A stretch of DNA of 64,000 bases. Origin: Mesorhizobium sp. M8A.F.Ca.ET.218.01.1.1 (GTDB lineage: Bacteria; Pseudomonadota; Alphaproteobacteria; Rhizobiales; Rhizobiaceae). The stretch's first letter is position 1, and each line of letters begins with the position of its first letter. The stretch lies in NCBI RefSeq assembly GCF_004791165.1, contig NZ_SRUZ01000009.1, forward strand, positions 1 to 64,000. The letters are read 5' to 3'. The notes beneath the pieces were generated by a model that did not search any database, was not told the origin of the DNA, and was given only the letters and a program-made list of their open reading frames with translations. Positions 1-9,231 of the stretch are shown piece by piece. The position numbers and the translations under genes are program-made.

Positions 1-1285
1 CAGCCATGATGACCGCGGCGTGTGATAGGCCCTTGTGGGCAGCCGGCATCTTTCCTTGCGAAACAGTCTGCCAAGAGTGCGCAGGCGTCCCCATTGCATG
101 GGTCGTGCTCCGGAGCTCGACTGTGGGAACAACCCAGCTGACGTTCCCGACATCCGTTGATCCGGCAATAGAAGGATCGGTCGAGCGCGGCGCGACGAGC
201 TCGGTAGCAAGAGCGGAGGTCTTTAAGGTTTGAAGGTTCAAATACTTGACGGTTTCCTCAACGCTGCCGCCAGGGAACGTCTCTTGGAGCTCTTTTGCGA
301 AGGCCTGATCGGCCTCGTCGAACCTGGGAGCACCATACTCCTGCAGGCAGCGAAACATGAGGTTCTCCAGCGTCTCGTTGCCCAATAGATTGGCCTCACC
401 CGTCACGATGCGCCATTTAACGGTGGTTTCCGTCATCATGGAGGCGCCTTCAGCGACTTTGAAGACGCGCTCGACAAGACCGCGAAGTTCCTTCGTGTCG
501 CTGCCTCGTACGACGTAGCGAACAGCCGCGTTGGCCTGGACGACGTTCGGCGCGTGCCCGCCCGTATCGGTGATGGCATAGTGGATGCGTGCCCGGCTTG
601 GGATGTGCTCGCGCAGGTAGTTGATGCCCACATTCATCAGTTCGACCGCGTCCAGCGCGCTTCGGCCGAGATGCGGACAAACGGCTGCATGCGCGCTCCT
701 GCCCTTGAATTCGAAGACGATTTCATTGCAGGCAAGCGAAACGGGGTTCGGGATGCCACAGTAAGAGGCCGGGTGCCAGGTTATGGCCGCGTCGACATCA
801 TCAAAGGCGCCACTGCGCACCAGAAATGCTTTGCCCGACCCGCCTTCTTCAGCCGGACAACCATAATAGCGAACCCGACCCTGTACGCCCGACGACGAAA
901 GATAATTCTTCACCGCTACCGCTGCGAGGAGGGACGCCGCGCCAAGCAGATTGTGGCCACATCCATGACCTGCCCCAGGATTGGCATTCTCGTTTGGCGA
1001 GAGCGATCCCGCCGCCTGCTCCAAGCCAGGAAGCGCGTCGAATTCGCCCAATATCGCAATAGTCGGTCCGCCGCTTCCGGCCTCGCCCATGACGGCCGTG
1101 GGCAAACCTCCTATACCTGTTGAGACGGTAAATCCCTCACGACGAAGAGCGTCTTCATGGAGCTTCGATGACTTGAACTCCTTGTAGTTCAGCTCAGGGG
1201 TCTCCCAAACCCTGTCGCTCAGTTCCCAGTACGCCTTCTGTCGATCCTCGACCAGCTGATGAGCGATGTTGACGCTTGTGGGCAT
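1..1285 (-). CDS. M20D-family amidohydrolase (AbgB / IAA-amino-acid hydrolase type), C-terminus off window
   Basis: Metal-dependent cytoplasmic amidohydrolase that would cleave an amide bond, releasing a carboxylate from an amino acid or amine. The frame stays open from an ATG at 1285 (GAGGAGG-like ribosome site just upstream) to the window edge, giving 428 visible residues with the C-terminus missing. The M20 metal-binding cluster GHGCGHN lies near residue 105, followed by the catalytic EEGG motif near 143 and a WHPA motif. The dimerisation domain begins around GRSAHAA. It is the last visible gene of the operon, 28 bp after the ATPase gene, so it probably acts on the imported compound. The substrate is unknown; aminobenzoyl-glutamate and indoleacetyl-amino acids are only family precedents. 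Confidence 0.88.
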   Translation of the reverse strand, partial: MPTSVNIAHQLVEDRQKAYWELSDRVWETPELNYKEFKSSKLHEDALRREGFTVSTGIGGLPTAVMGEAGSGGPTIAILGEFDALPGLEQAAGSLSPNENANPGAGHGCGHNLLGAASLLAAVAVKNYLSSSGVQGRVRYYGCPAEEGGSGKAFLVRSGAFDDVDAAITWHPASYCGIPNPVSLACNEIVFEFKGRSAHAAVCPHLGRSALDAVELMNVGINYLREHIPSRARIHYAITDTGGHAPNVVQANAAVRYVVRGSDTKELRGLVERVFKVAEGASMMTETTVKWRIVTGEANLLGNETLENLMFRCLQEYGAPRFDEADQAFAKELQETFPGGSVEETVKYLNLQTLKTSALATELVAPRSTDPSIAGSTDVGNVSWVVPTVELRSTTHAMGTPAHSWQTVSQGKMPAAHKGLSHAAVIMA

Positions 1286-1313
1286 GGAGCCTCCTCGTTT
1301 TCTTCTGGTGTTC

Positions 1314-2378
1314 TTAGTCGCTGGGGAACAAGACGCACCGCTCGCAGTCGGGCGCGATCTTGATTCTGTCACCGTGTTTGAAGCCGTGCGATATACTTGA
1401 CTTCAGTTTGAGTTCGCCCTGCTGAGAGGAAAGCAACATGGCGACTGAATCCCCCTGGAACGCAACCTCTTCGACAGTCGCGGCCAAACCCGGCCCCTCC
1501 CCGCAGACGTGAAAATACTCGGGTCGGACGGCCAGCTTCGCAGAGTTTGCGCCGTTGAGACCCAAATGCCTGACGGTGCGGTTTTCTTCGATTCCCGTTA
1601 TCTTGATAGTCGCCAGATCCCCCGCCACAGTCACCACTTCGACATCGAGGAAATTGCTTTCGCCAATGAAGTCGGCAACGAATGGTGAGTTCGGGTGACA
1701 ATAAAGCTCGGTCGGCGTGCCGATTTGGAGAAGCCGGCCCTCGGCCATGACGGCAACGCGGTCTGCCATGGAAAGAGCCTCTTCCTGATCGTGCGTAACA
1801 AGGATGATTGTCGTTCCCAGGGATCGATGAAGCTTTTTCAGCTCCATCTGCAACTGCTGGCGCAGTTTTCGATCCAAAGCCCCGAGCGGTTCGTCCATCA
1901 ACAAAACAGGTGGATGAAACACCAGCGCGCGGGCCAAAGCCACGCGCTGCTGTTGACCGCCCGAAAGCTCGGCTGGAAAGCGATGGGCCAGGGTTTCGAG
2001 ACTGACCATCTCCAAGGCTTGCGTCACTTCCTTCGCAACCTCGGCGGATGCGATCCTTCGACGGCGCAGCGGATAGGCCACGTTCTCCCACACAGTCATA
2101 TGGGGAAAAAGGGCGTAGCGCTGGAAGACGATGCCGACGTTCCTCAAATGCGGCGCCTTTTGAGTTACGACTTCATCGTTGATGATGACGTCGCCGCTGG
2201 TCGGAATGTTGAAGCCGCCGATGGCCATCAACATCGTTGATTTTCCCGACCCGCTCGGACCGAGCAATGCCAGAAACTCGCCCGCTTCGACATCAATCGA
2301 AACATCATGAAGAGCCGTGAACCTTCCATATTTCATGAATAGGTTCTTTGCAGTGACCGGGGCCCCTCTTGGTTGCAC
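1314..2378 (-). CDS. ABC transporter ATP-binding protein, PotA/spermidine-putrescine type
   Basis: ATPase subunit of the importer whose binding protein and fused permease are encoded just upstream. Walker A GPSGSGKS sits at residues 40-47, the signature LSGGQQQR and Walker B LLMDEPLGALD follow, and a C-terminal TOBE-like domain completes about 354 residues. I chose the GTG at 2378 because GAGAGG lies 6 nt upstream. A longer in-frame TTG at 2462 would overlap the preceding gene and add 28 residues with no family resemblance. The gene lies between the M24 and M20 enzyme genes, so import and hydrolysis are probably co-expressed. Confidence 0.9.
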   Translation of the reverse strand: MQPRGAPVTAKNLFMKYGRFTALHDVSIDVEAGEFLALLGPSGSGKSTMLMAIGGFNIPTSGDVIINDEVVTQKAPHLRNVGIVFQRYALFPHMTVWENVAYPLRRRRIASAEVAKEVTQALEMVSLETLAHRFPAELSGGQQQRVALARALVFHPPVLLMDEPLGALDRKLRQQLQMELKKLHRSLGTTIILVTHDQEEALSMADRVAVMAEGRLLQIGTPTELYCHPNSPFVADFIGESNFLDVEVVTVAGDLATIKITGIEENRTVRHLGLNGANSAKLAVRPEYFHVCGEGPGLAATVEEVAFQGDSVAMLLSSQQGELKLKSSISHGFKHGDRIKIAPDCERCVLFPSD

Positions 2379-2445
2379 GTTCCACCTCTCAATCGGATTG
2401 GTTTGACGGCTTCGGCCAGCAACGACCTGTGCCGCGCAAATAAGG

Positions 2446-3588
2446 TCAGCTCGCCGCTTCAAATAGCTTGCGATCGGATTTCGTGAGCCGCTCTATGCCG
2501 TTGGCGCGCACCACCAGCGACTCGCTGAAAGCAAGCCCTTCGGCCGAAAGATACATATGCAGCGCCATGCCCTCTTTGATTTCCCAGTCGGCGCCGGGCG
2601 TGAAGCTATGGAAAAACTCGCTTCCGATCTGTGTCGATGCCGGGAAGCAACCGAGTGTGTAGCCAGTGACATTGTCGTAGCTTGGGCGAAGACCCTGCTC
2701 CATCACCGCGTCGCGAGCCAAGGCATCGATCTGGCGGGCGCTTGCACCCGGTTTGATCGCAGCCATTTGACGATCCTGGATGTCGACGAGAGCCCTGGCA
2801 ACCGTCTGCTGTCGCGCCGTTGGCTTGCCAACAATGATTGATCGCATGATGCGCGAGCTATAGCTGCTGACCTTTGGGCAAAGCTCAATGTGGACGATCA
2901 TGTCCTTTTCTATCGGACCCGACTGCTCGTGCGAATGCAATGCATCCCAGCTGACGCCGGTTGTTATGATGCCTAACGCACCACGGTCGCCTCCCATTGC
3001 AAGGAAGCTATCGCTTGCTGCTCTGACCAGTTCGCGCTGGAATCCGCCAATGCGAACCACGTCAACCAGTTCGAGCATAGTGACGTCGCAGATCTCGGCA
3101 GCTTTTCGGAGATAGTTGATTTCCGCTTCCGACTTGATCGTTCTCACCGCCCAGAATGCGCCGCCGAAGTCCTTGAAGGCCGCCAATGGCAGAAGCGCTT
3201 TGAGGGCGCTGTAGCGCGAGACTGACATGGATTGGGACGCAAACTCGATGCCGATCGCCTTGTTGGACAAACCGCGCTTTTCGAGTTCACCGACGAGAAC
3301 CTGATGCGGATCATCCCAATCCCTGAAGCCGACAATCGTATCCAGCCACGTCGTTTCCTCGCAAGGAGGTACGTCGAGACTGCGAATGATCAGGAACGGA
3401 TCGTGCGCCGGCGTCACCACGCAGCAACGCCACATCGTCTCACCGACCGAAAAGCCGGTCAGCCAAGCCATGGTCTCGACTTGATCGATGACGGCAACGT
3501 CAACGCCAATCCGTGTCATCTCATTTCGCACAGCATCCAGCCGAGCTCGGAACTCGCTTTCAGAAAATGCCAGATGGGACCGTTTCAT
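2446..3588 (-). CDS. M24-family (creatinase / ectoine-hydrolase-like) enzyme
   Basis: Pita-bread fold protein of 380 residues with a creatinase-type N-terminal domain (about 1-150) and an M24 catalytic domain (about 155-375). The usual metal-binding pair of aspartates is not conserved: the corresponding strand reads VHIELCPKVSSYSSRIMRS, with Glu and Ser where a metallo-aminopeptidase has Asp. That fits creatinase or the ectoine hydrolase DoeA/EutD rather than a metal-dependent prolidase. The GYTLG segment followed by PGADWEIKEGM also resembles ectoine hydrolases. The ATG at 3588 has an AGGAG site. Its first bases overlap the stop of the permease gene (ATGA), implying translational coupling. 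The substrate is not known. Confidence 0.82.
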   Translation of the reverse strand: MKRSHLAFSESEFRARLDAVRNEMTRIGVDVAVIDQVETMAWLTGFSVGETMWRCCVVTPAHDPFLIIRSLDVPPCEETTWLDTIVGFRDWDDPHQVLVGELEKRGLSNKAIGIEFASQSMSVSRYSALKALLPLAAFKDFGGAFWAVRTIKSEAEINYLRKAAEICDVTMLELVDVVRIGGFQRELVRAASDSFLAMGGDRGALGIITTGVSWDALHSHEQSGPIEKDMIVHIELCPKVSSYSSRIMRSIIVGKPTARQQTVARALVDIQDRQMAAIKPGASARQIDALARDAVMEQGLRPSYDNVTGYTLGCFPASTQIGSEFFHSFTPGADWEIKEGMALHMYLSAEGLAFSESLVVRANGIERLTKSDRKLFEAAS

Positions 3589-5348
3589 CTCTTACTCCTA
3601 TGGATGGTTTTTCTAAGCAGGGCAGGAATGGTGAGGTAACCGACATAGGCGAGAGCCATCATGCCGAAGACGAGCGTGGCGACCACAGCCACCTGCGGAC
3701 TGATCTCGTTCTTGATGTCATCCCACATGCGGACCGAGAGCGGCACGGCATCCGGCCCGCCAAGGTAAAGACCGAAGACGACATCGTCGAAGCACATCAC
3801 AAAGGTGAAGAAAGCAGCACTGGCGATAGAAGGAAGGAGAAGCGGCAGCGTTATGGTCTGGAAGGCTGCAAGCGGTGTCGCTCCCAGATTGGCAGCGGCC
3901 ATCTCCAGGCTGTCATCGAGCTGGTGGATGCCGGCAACCAGAACGATCACCGCATAGGGAAGACCGATGATTGTATATGCGACGATGAACCCCGCCTTCG
4001 TGCCGACGAGACCAGATTGCGCAAAGAGCAGGTAGAGTGCGAGCGCCGTGACGACCTGCGGTAGAACGATCGGCGCGATCAAGAACAGGTACGACGTTTC
4101 GCGTCCAATCATTTTCCTGCGGACCATGGCCATGGCTGCGGGGATGCTCAGCGCTATGGAAACCACGACGGCAGCACCGCATGTCACCAAGCTGAAGCGC
4201 GCGGCCTCAAGCCATTGGCTGTTTTCGAAGAATGTCTTGAACCAGCGCAATGAGAGGGAAGGCGGCGGGAATGAAATGTATGACGAACCGCTGAAGGCCA
4301 GGGGAATGACCACGAGAAGCGGAAGAACCAAGCACGCCAGGACAAAGATGGACACCGTCCAACGCAACGGCCTGAGGAGGTGTGAAAGCGTAGCACCCAG
4401 GTGATCCAGGGCAGGACCAAGACGCCGATTGCCGGCATCTCGCAGGCGGGCCTTGTAGCGGGCGACATTCCTGCGCCCGGCGGGCAGCCGGTCGAATTGA
4501 TGCTCATTGTGGAAGGTCAACCATTTTCGGAAGACGATCATAAGCACCACCGTGACGGCAAACAGAATGGCAGCTTGCGTCGAGGCGCCGGCAAAGTCGG
4601 CCAGATTGCTCAGGCGAACGGTTATGGCTTGGGCCAGGAGATAGTTGCTGGTTCCGCCGAGCAGGGCTGGCGTCGTGTAAAATCCCAGGGTGGACAAAAA
4701 CACCAGCGAGCAGCCGCTGATGATGCCCACCCGTGTCAGGGGCAAATATACGTTCCAGATGGCACTCAGGCGATTGCTGCCGAGGTTGGAGGCTGCATCC
4801 AACAAAGTGTGGTCAAAGCGCTTCATCGAGGCATAGATTGGAAAGACCATCAGCGGCAATTGCACCTGGACGGTGCCGATGTATGCCCCCAGCATGTTGA
4901 ACACGAGTTGCATGGGCTTATCGATGAGTCCCGCCGAAAGGAGGGCTTTGTTGATCAAGCCGTTTGGCGCCAGGATGATGATCCAGCCATAGGTCCTTAC
5001 CAGCACGCTGGTGATGTACGGTATCGCAACCATCAACAAGAAGATCGCCGCAACCGGCCCTTTTAGCTGCGCCAGCGTGTGCGCGAGGGGATAAGCCAGT
5101 GCAAGGCAGATGGCAGTTACGGCAAGCGACAGAACGATCGTTCTGCCAAAGATTGTCAGAAACGCTGAATTGCGGAACGTCTGCACATAGCCGGACACAT
5201 CCCACTGGCCGTCCACGAAAACTGTGTCGGCAAGGACTTTGGCGATTGGATATACAAAAAATATGATCAGAAAGCACAATGCTGGGGCCAAAGCTAAGAT
5301 GGTCACAGCATTGTGCCTCTTGACCGGCGATGCGGTCAGGATTCCCAA
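3585..5348 (-). CDS. Fused ABC permease (PotB-like plus PotC-like halves in one chain)
   Basis: Inner-membrane permease of 587 residues, about twice the usual length. Residues 1-275 form a PotB/PotH-like half with the EAA-loop segment DAASNLGSNRLSAIWNVYLP. Residues about 320-587 form a PotC/PotI-like half with the loop MAAANLGATPLAAF. They are joined by a hydrophilic linker of about 45 residues rich in Arg. No stop or frame change separates them, so one chain probably supplies both membrane subunits. The start is a TTG at 5348 with AGGAG 6 nt upstream. It lies between the binding-protein gene (15 bp gap) and the M24 gene (4-bp overlap). Confidence 0.9.
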   Translation of the reverse strand: MGILTASPVKRHNAVTILALAPALCFLIIFFVYPIAKVLADTVFVDGQWDVSGYVQTFRNSAFLTIFGRTIVLSLAVTAICLALAYPLAHTLAQLKGPVAAIFLLMVAIPYITSVLVRTYGWIIILAPNGLINKALLSAGLIDKPMQLVFNMLGAYIGTVQVQLPLMVFPIYASMKRFDHTLLDAASNLGSNRLSAIWNVYLPLTRVGIISGCSLVFLSTLGFYTTPALLGGTSNYLLAQAITVRLSNLADFAGASTQAAILFAVTVVLMIVFRKWLTFHNEHQFDRLPAGRRNVARYKARLRDAGNRRLGPALDHLGATLSHLLRPLRWTVSIFVLACLVLPLLVVIPLAFSGSSYISFPPPSLSLRWFKTFFENSQWLEAARFSLVTCGAAVVVSIALSIPAAMAMVRRKMIGRETSYLFLIAPIVLPQVVTALALYLLFAQSGLVGTKAGFIVAYTIIGLPYAVIVLVAGIHQLDDSLEMAAANLGATPLAAFQTITLPLLLPSIASAAFFTFVMCFDDVVFGLYLGGPDAVPLSVRMWDDIKNEISPQVAVVATLVFGMMALAYVGYLTIPALLRKTIHRSKR

Positions 5349-5363
5349 CGAAATCTCCTATCG

Positions 5364-6479
5364 CTACCGTGTGCCGGAGATCCACGCTTCCCACTGCGCA
5401 ACAGCATATCGAACATTAGGCACGCCGTCGGTCGACTGTCCCCAATAAACGTAATCCTGCGGGATCAACTGGCCCTTCAAGCTCGGCTGGGTCGGCAGCT
5501 TGGCAACCAGTTCCGGGGCGATCATGGAGAAGGCACGGCTGTTCGGCGGAGAATAGAGGATGTGCTTGACAAATTCTGCTTGTCGGTCCGCGCGCCCGGC
5601 AAATGCGAGAAACTTCATCGCATTCTCCTGGTTCTTGCTGCCCTTGAGAGCAACCCAGTAGTCCGTTTGCAATAAGCCCTGATTCCACATGAATGACAGC
5701 TTTACGCCCTCATCAATCGCACTGCTTATGCGGCCGTTCCAGGCACTTCCGGCAACAACCTGCTTGTCCACAAGCAGCTGCCCGGTCTCCGCACCGCTCT
5801 CCCACCACTTCAGGATGTCCGGTTTGATCCGGTCCAGGCTCTTGAAGGCTCTATTCCAATCCAGTGGATAGAGCTTTGACGGATCGACGCCATCTGCGAG
5901 CAAGGCAGCCTCGAAAGTGCCAACTCCAGCCTGCTGGACCCCGGTTCCCAAGGTCCGCAGTCCCGGAAACTTTTTTGTGTCCCAGAAATCCGACCAGTTG
6001 TTTGGGCCACCCTTCGGAAAGGCATCCGTGGAATAGGCCCCTATCAACGCGTATATGATGTGTGGGCACGCGAACTTCTGAGTGGATACGGTGTCGAAGC
6101 CCGCCAGGTCTTCCTTTTCGAAGAAGGAATAGTCGATGGGAAGAAGGAGGTCATCTGCGACAAAGCTCGGGACGTCCGCGCCGGCGATGACGGTGATATC
6201 ATACCGCGGGATACCTGCCTTGACGCTTGCGCGGATCGCGGCCATTTCAGATCGGGGGCTGCGGATCAGACGAATTCCAGTTTCTTTCTCGAATGGGTCG
6301 AAGAAAGCGATTTTTTGTGCTGCTCCCCAGGTGCCCCCGCCGTCATAAACGACAAGTTCTCCTGTACCAGTCAGCGACTTGGCTATCGCCGGGGCTGAAA
6401 GCTTCAGCCCGGCGACACCGATCGCCGCCAACGAAAGGCTATGTTTGAGGATGGATCGTCTCGACAAAGTATTCTTCAT
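5364..6479 (-). CDS. PotD-type extracellular solute-binding protein (Tat signal)
   Basis: Periplasmic binding protein of 371 residues, family 1, of the kind serving polyamine and quaternary-amine importers. The N-terminus carries SRRSILK (residues 6-12), then a hydrophobic stretch and a SAPAIA cleavage region near 28-33, which points to twin-arginine export of a folded protein. It is the first transport gene of the operon, followed after 15 bp by the fused permease. Unlike the other intact binding-protein genes in this window, no hairpin follows its stop. The ligand is unknown; the neighbouring hydrolases and CoA ligase suggest an amide or carboxylate. Confidence 0.88.
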   Translation of the reverse strand: MKNTLSRRSILKHSLSLAAIGVAGLKLSAPAIAKSLTGTGELVVYDGGGTWGAAQKIAFFDPFEKETGIRLIRSPRSEMAAIRASVKAGIPRYDITVIAGADVPSFVADDLLLPIDYSFFEKEDLAGFDTVSTQKFACPHIIYALIGAYSTDAFPKGGPNNWSDFWDTKKFPGLRTLGTGVQQAGVGTFEAALLADGVDPSKLYPLDWNRAFKSLDRIKPDILKWWESGAETGQLLVDKQVVAGSAWNGRISSAIDEGVKLSFMWNQGLLQTDYWVALKGSKNQENAMKFLAFAGRADRQAEFVKHILYSPPNSRAFSMIAPELVAKLPTQPSLKGQLIPQDYVYWGQSTDGVPNVRYAVAQWEAWISGTR

Positions 6480-6530
6480 TTTTTCATTCCCCTTTGTTGT
6501 CGATTAGAGATGTTGATGTTGTCAGTGTCT

Positions 6531-7649
6531 TCACGCGATTGAAGCGCTGTCCTCCTTTCCCTTGCCGTCTGCCAGAAGCCGATCGCGAACGCGCTCGAGC
6601 TCCTGGCAGGCATTTTCAAGCTCGCTCACCTCAAATCCATCGGCGTATGCAAAGCCTGCATCACGAAGGCAGGTCGCCAAACGCCCATGAAAGCGGACCG
6701 TCGATTTGTCGACCGTGAGGCCTGATTCAAGCTCATGATTACGGTTCCAAGTCACAGCCTCATCAGCATCAAGGCGCTCTGGCAGGTTGAGAGAAAGATT
6801 GCCGCGTTCGTCGAGCTCGACAGGATAGCCACCTGGTAGGCCATTGGGTCCCGGGACATGGCCGACCCAGGCTTGAGAGCTCGCCAAGGCCTGGATCAGG
6901 GTCACTCCGCTCGCCCCTGATACTTCAATGGCCGGCTCTCTCGTCAGCCGAACATCGGGGAAGGTGGCAAATACGTCAGCAATCTCATCGTTGGCGACGA
7001 ATACCCGTGGTGGATTAGCGCCGATCCGACGATCGGGAGACTCGCGCCAAGGTCCGAGAGATTGATAGTGGGCAAGGACCTTCAGAGGTCCCGCACCCAG
7101 GGAGCGCCGCGACTTTGCTCCTTCAAAGATATTTGAGAGAATTGCGACATTGCCGGTTCCGCACAGCACTTTATGCCCCATCGCCACGATCATTTCGTTG
7201 ACGACATCTGGAAAGCAGCAATTGATGAAATGCGTTCGCGGCGACACGGACGAAATCGCTGCCGCCATTCTGCTCGATATCAAGGCTTGAAGAACCGCAG
7301 TCGCCGACAAACCGCCTTCTGCCACCAATCGGCCCCAGCCTTCCCGACTGCTCGAAATGACGCTCGAGGTCTGAATCGAAGCGGCCTGCACGACGATCCT
7401 TGGTTGGAAGCTCGAAATCAGGTCTGAGCAGGCCTGCGGCGCGCGCAAGTCAATCTCATGGGTCGAAATCGTCGTCGGGGTGCCGAACATCTTTGCCCGG
7501 GCATTGGCAGCCGTGCGAAGCCAAATCAGGCGTTCCTGATTTCGACCGGCAATCATGACGTTGATCGGGACGCGCGCCGTAGCCGCCAGGTCAAGGACGA
7601 TGCGACCTGCAAACATGCCAGTACCGGTGATCAGGAGATCAACCTTCAT
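6531..7649 (-). CDS. NAD(P)-binding Rossmann-fold protein, saccharopine-dehydrogenase-like
   Basis: Probable cytoplasmic oxidoreductase of 372 residues. The N-terminus begins VDLLITGTGMFAGRI, a GxGxxAG dinucleotide-binding turn, followed by a second strand ending in AGRN, a pattern seen in saccharopine-dehydrogenase-like proteins. No catalytic residues can be assigned with certainty. The ATG at 7649 overlaps the end of the CoA-ligase gene by 11 bp. A much longer open frame upstream is only the shadow of that ligase. Its place directly after the CoA ligase and crotonase genes suggests a step in the same pathway. The exact reaction is unknown. Confidence 0.7.
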   Translation of the reverse strand: MKVDLLITGTGMFAGRIVLDLAATARVPINVMIAGRNQERLIWLRTAANARAKMFGTPTTISTHEIDLRAPQACSDLISSFQPRIVVQAASIQTSSVISSSREGWGRLVAEGGLSATAVLQALISSRMAAAISSVSPRTHFINCCFPDVVNEMIVAMGHKVLCGTGNVAILSNIFEGAKSRRSLGAGPLKVLAHYQSLGPWRESPDRRIGANPPRVFVANDEIADVFATFPDVRLTREPAIEVSGASGVTLIQALASSQAWVGHVPGPNGLPGGYPVELDERGNLSLNLPERLDADEAVTWNRNHELESGLTVDKSTVRFHGRLATCLRDAGFAYADGFEVSELENACQELERVRDRLLADGKGKEDSASIA

Positions 7650-9225
7650 TTTGAAACCGGTGGCTGATACAAGCACTATCCCAGCGTTCGTGAGACGCCT
7701 CGACGAGGCGAGATTTTTGCACACGTTGGCTGGGCGTTTTCGGAAATTCGGAGACAACAGAAATGTAACGTGGCCGCTGGAACGGTGCGAGCCTGGGCAA
7801 CAACCAGGTGTAAAGCTGCCCGGGATCGATAGTCGCATCCAGGCGGGGGCGAACGAAAAGGTGAATGTCGGACTCGCCGATTTCAGCCGGCACGCCTGCC
7901 ATGGCACTTTCCTCAACATCGACGTGTTGATTGGCGACGGATTCGACCTCGAAGGCGGAAACGTTCTCCCCACGACACCGCACACTGTCGCTCATGCGAC
8001 CGTGAAACATCAGCATACCCGACGGGTCCCAGGATCCCAGGTCGCCGGTGTGAAACCCGTCCGGTCGCAGTGCCTCCTTGGTGGCCGCCTCGTTGTTGTA
8101 GTAGCCAGGAAAAATCGCGCCGGCCAGATTGGTCGTCACAATGATTTCACCCTTGTCATTGGACGAGAACGGGATGACGAGCCCATCTTGATTCTTGAGA
8201 AACACCTCAAACCAGGGCAGAGGACGTCCAACTGATCCGACCAAGCGCTCGGCGTTGAAGGTTGTTAAACTGGACGACTCCGTCATTCCGTAACATTCGC
8301 GAATTTCCAGTCCGAAGCGCTTTTCAAAAAGCCGCCAGGCATCGATCGCGCAGCCGCCGCCCCAAGCAATGCGCACGTTGTGGTCGCGATCGAAGCGGGT
8401 TTCGTTCTGTCGAAGAAGAATCTGGATGATACCGCCAAGATGATGAATATGCGTGCAGCCGGCTTCACTGACTTCCTGCCAGAAACGAGACGCACTGAAG
8501 CGATTTCGCAACGTCAATACGACCTGCGAGAACAAAGGCACAAAGAGCACTTGCGCACCGCCAATATGATGAAAGGGCTCCCAGACGTAAAAGTTGTCGC
8601 CCTCTCGCGCATCAGCGCATCTGATCACGGCTTTGGCCGCCAGTTCGAGCATGGTATGAGTGACCATCACCGCTTTGGCGGGGCCCGTCGTGCCAGATGT
8701 GAACATCAGCGCGGCACAGTCTTGCGGAGCAGGTTCCAGCCGATCGCGACCGTCGAGCGCCGTCAGGGTGTCGGGAAGGTTGATAACCCCAAGAGCTGGT
8801 CGGAACTCACAGGATGCGAGCGTTTCAAGCAGATCGACATCGCAGATCGCCAGGGTCGGCTTTACAAGCGTTACAGCGTGATCGAGCGCTGGGCCGATCA
8901 ACAGTGGATTCATCGGAACCCATACGAGACCCTGCTGCAAGATCGCATAAATCAGCGCGAGTGTCGTCCGGCTGTTTCGCATCATAACCAGGACACGATC
9001 GCCCGGTCGAAGGCCAATCTCATCCAGGTAATCTGCCAATGCATCGACATTGCTGGCAAGCTGGCCGAAAGAAACTGACCCATCGGCATCACACGCAAAG
9101 ATCCGATCCGGCGCTTCCTTTGCCAGTTGCTTGAATGACGCCACTAGACCGCTGACCATCACAGGACCATGCGCTTCGAGCGGTTGACCGGAAGTGATGC
9201 CTGGAAGGTCGGGGGCAGCTTGCAT
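7639..9225 (-). CDS. AMP-dependent acyl-CoA ligase (CaiC-like)
   Basis: ANL-superfamily ligase of 528 residues that would activate a carboxylate to its CoA thioester through an acyl-adenylate. Visible motifs are the P-loop MFTSGTTGPAK (about residue 170), YGMTESS (about 310), HTGDLG (about 390) and the GR-hinge region GRMSDSVRCRGENVSAFE. The C-terminal Lys-containing segment PSQRVQKSRL fits the catalytic lysine position. Overall arrangement resembles the crotonobetaine/carnitine CoA ligase CaiC. It begins 6 bp after the crotonase stop. The ATG at 9225 has only a weak ribosome site, so coupling to the crotonase is likely. Confidence 0.88.
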   Translation of the reverse strand: MQAAPDLPGITSGQPLEAHGPVMVSGLVASFKQLAKEAPDRIFACDADGSVSFGQLASNVDALADYLDEIGLRPGDRVLVMMRNSRTTLALIYAILQQGLVWVPMNPLLIGPALDHAVTLVKPTLAICDVDLLETLASCEFRPALGVINLPDTLTALDGRDRLEPAPQDCAALMFTSGTTGPAKAVMVTHTMLELAAKAVIRCADAREGDNFYVWEPFHHIGGAQVLFVPLFSQVVLTLRNRFSASRFWQEVSEAGCTHIHHLGGIIQILLRQNETRFDRDHNVRIAWGGGCAIDAWRLFEKRFGLEIRECYGMTESSSLTTFNAERLVGSVGRPLPWFEVFLKNQDGLVIPFSSNDKGEIIVTTNLAGAIFPGYYNNEAATKEALRPDGFHTGDLGSWDPSGMLMFHGRMSDSVRCRGENVSAFEVESVANQHVDVEESAMAGVPAEIGESDIHLFVRPRLDATIDPGQLYTWLLPRLAPFQRPRYISVVSEFPKTPSQRVQKSRLVEASHERWDSACISHRFQNEG

Positions 9226-9231
9226 GAGAGC

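Noticed and set aside
7650..7985. N-terminal extension of the Rossmann-fold gene
   Set aside because: The extra 112 codons run inside the CoA-ligase gene and have no Rossmann character; the GxGxxAG turn begins right after the ATG at 7649.
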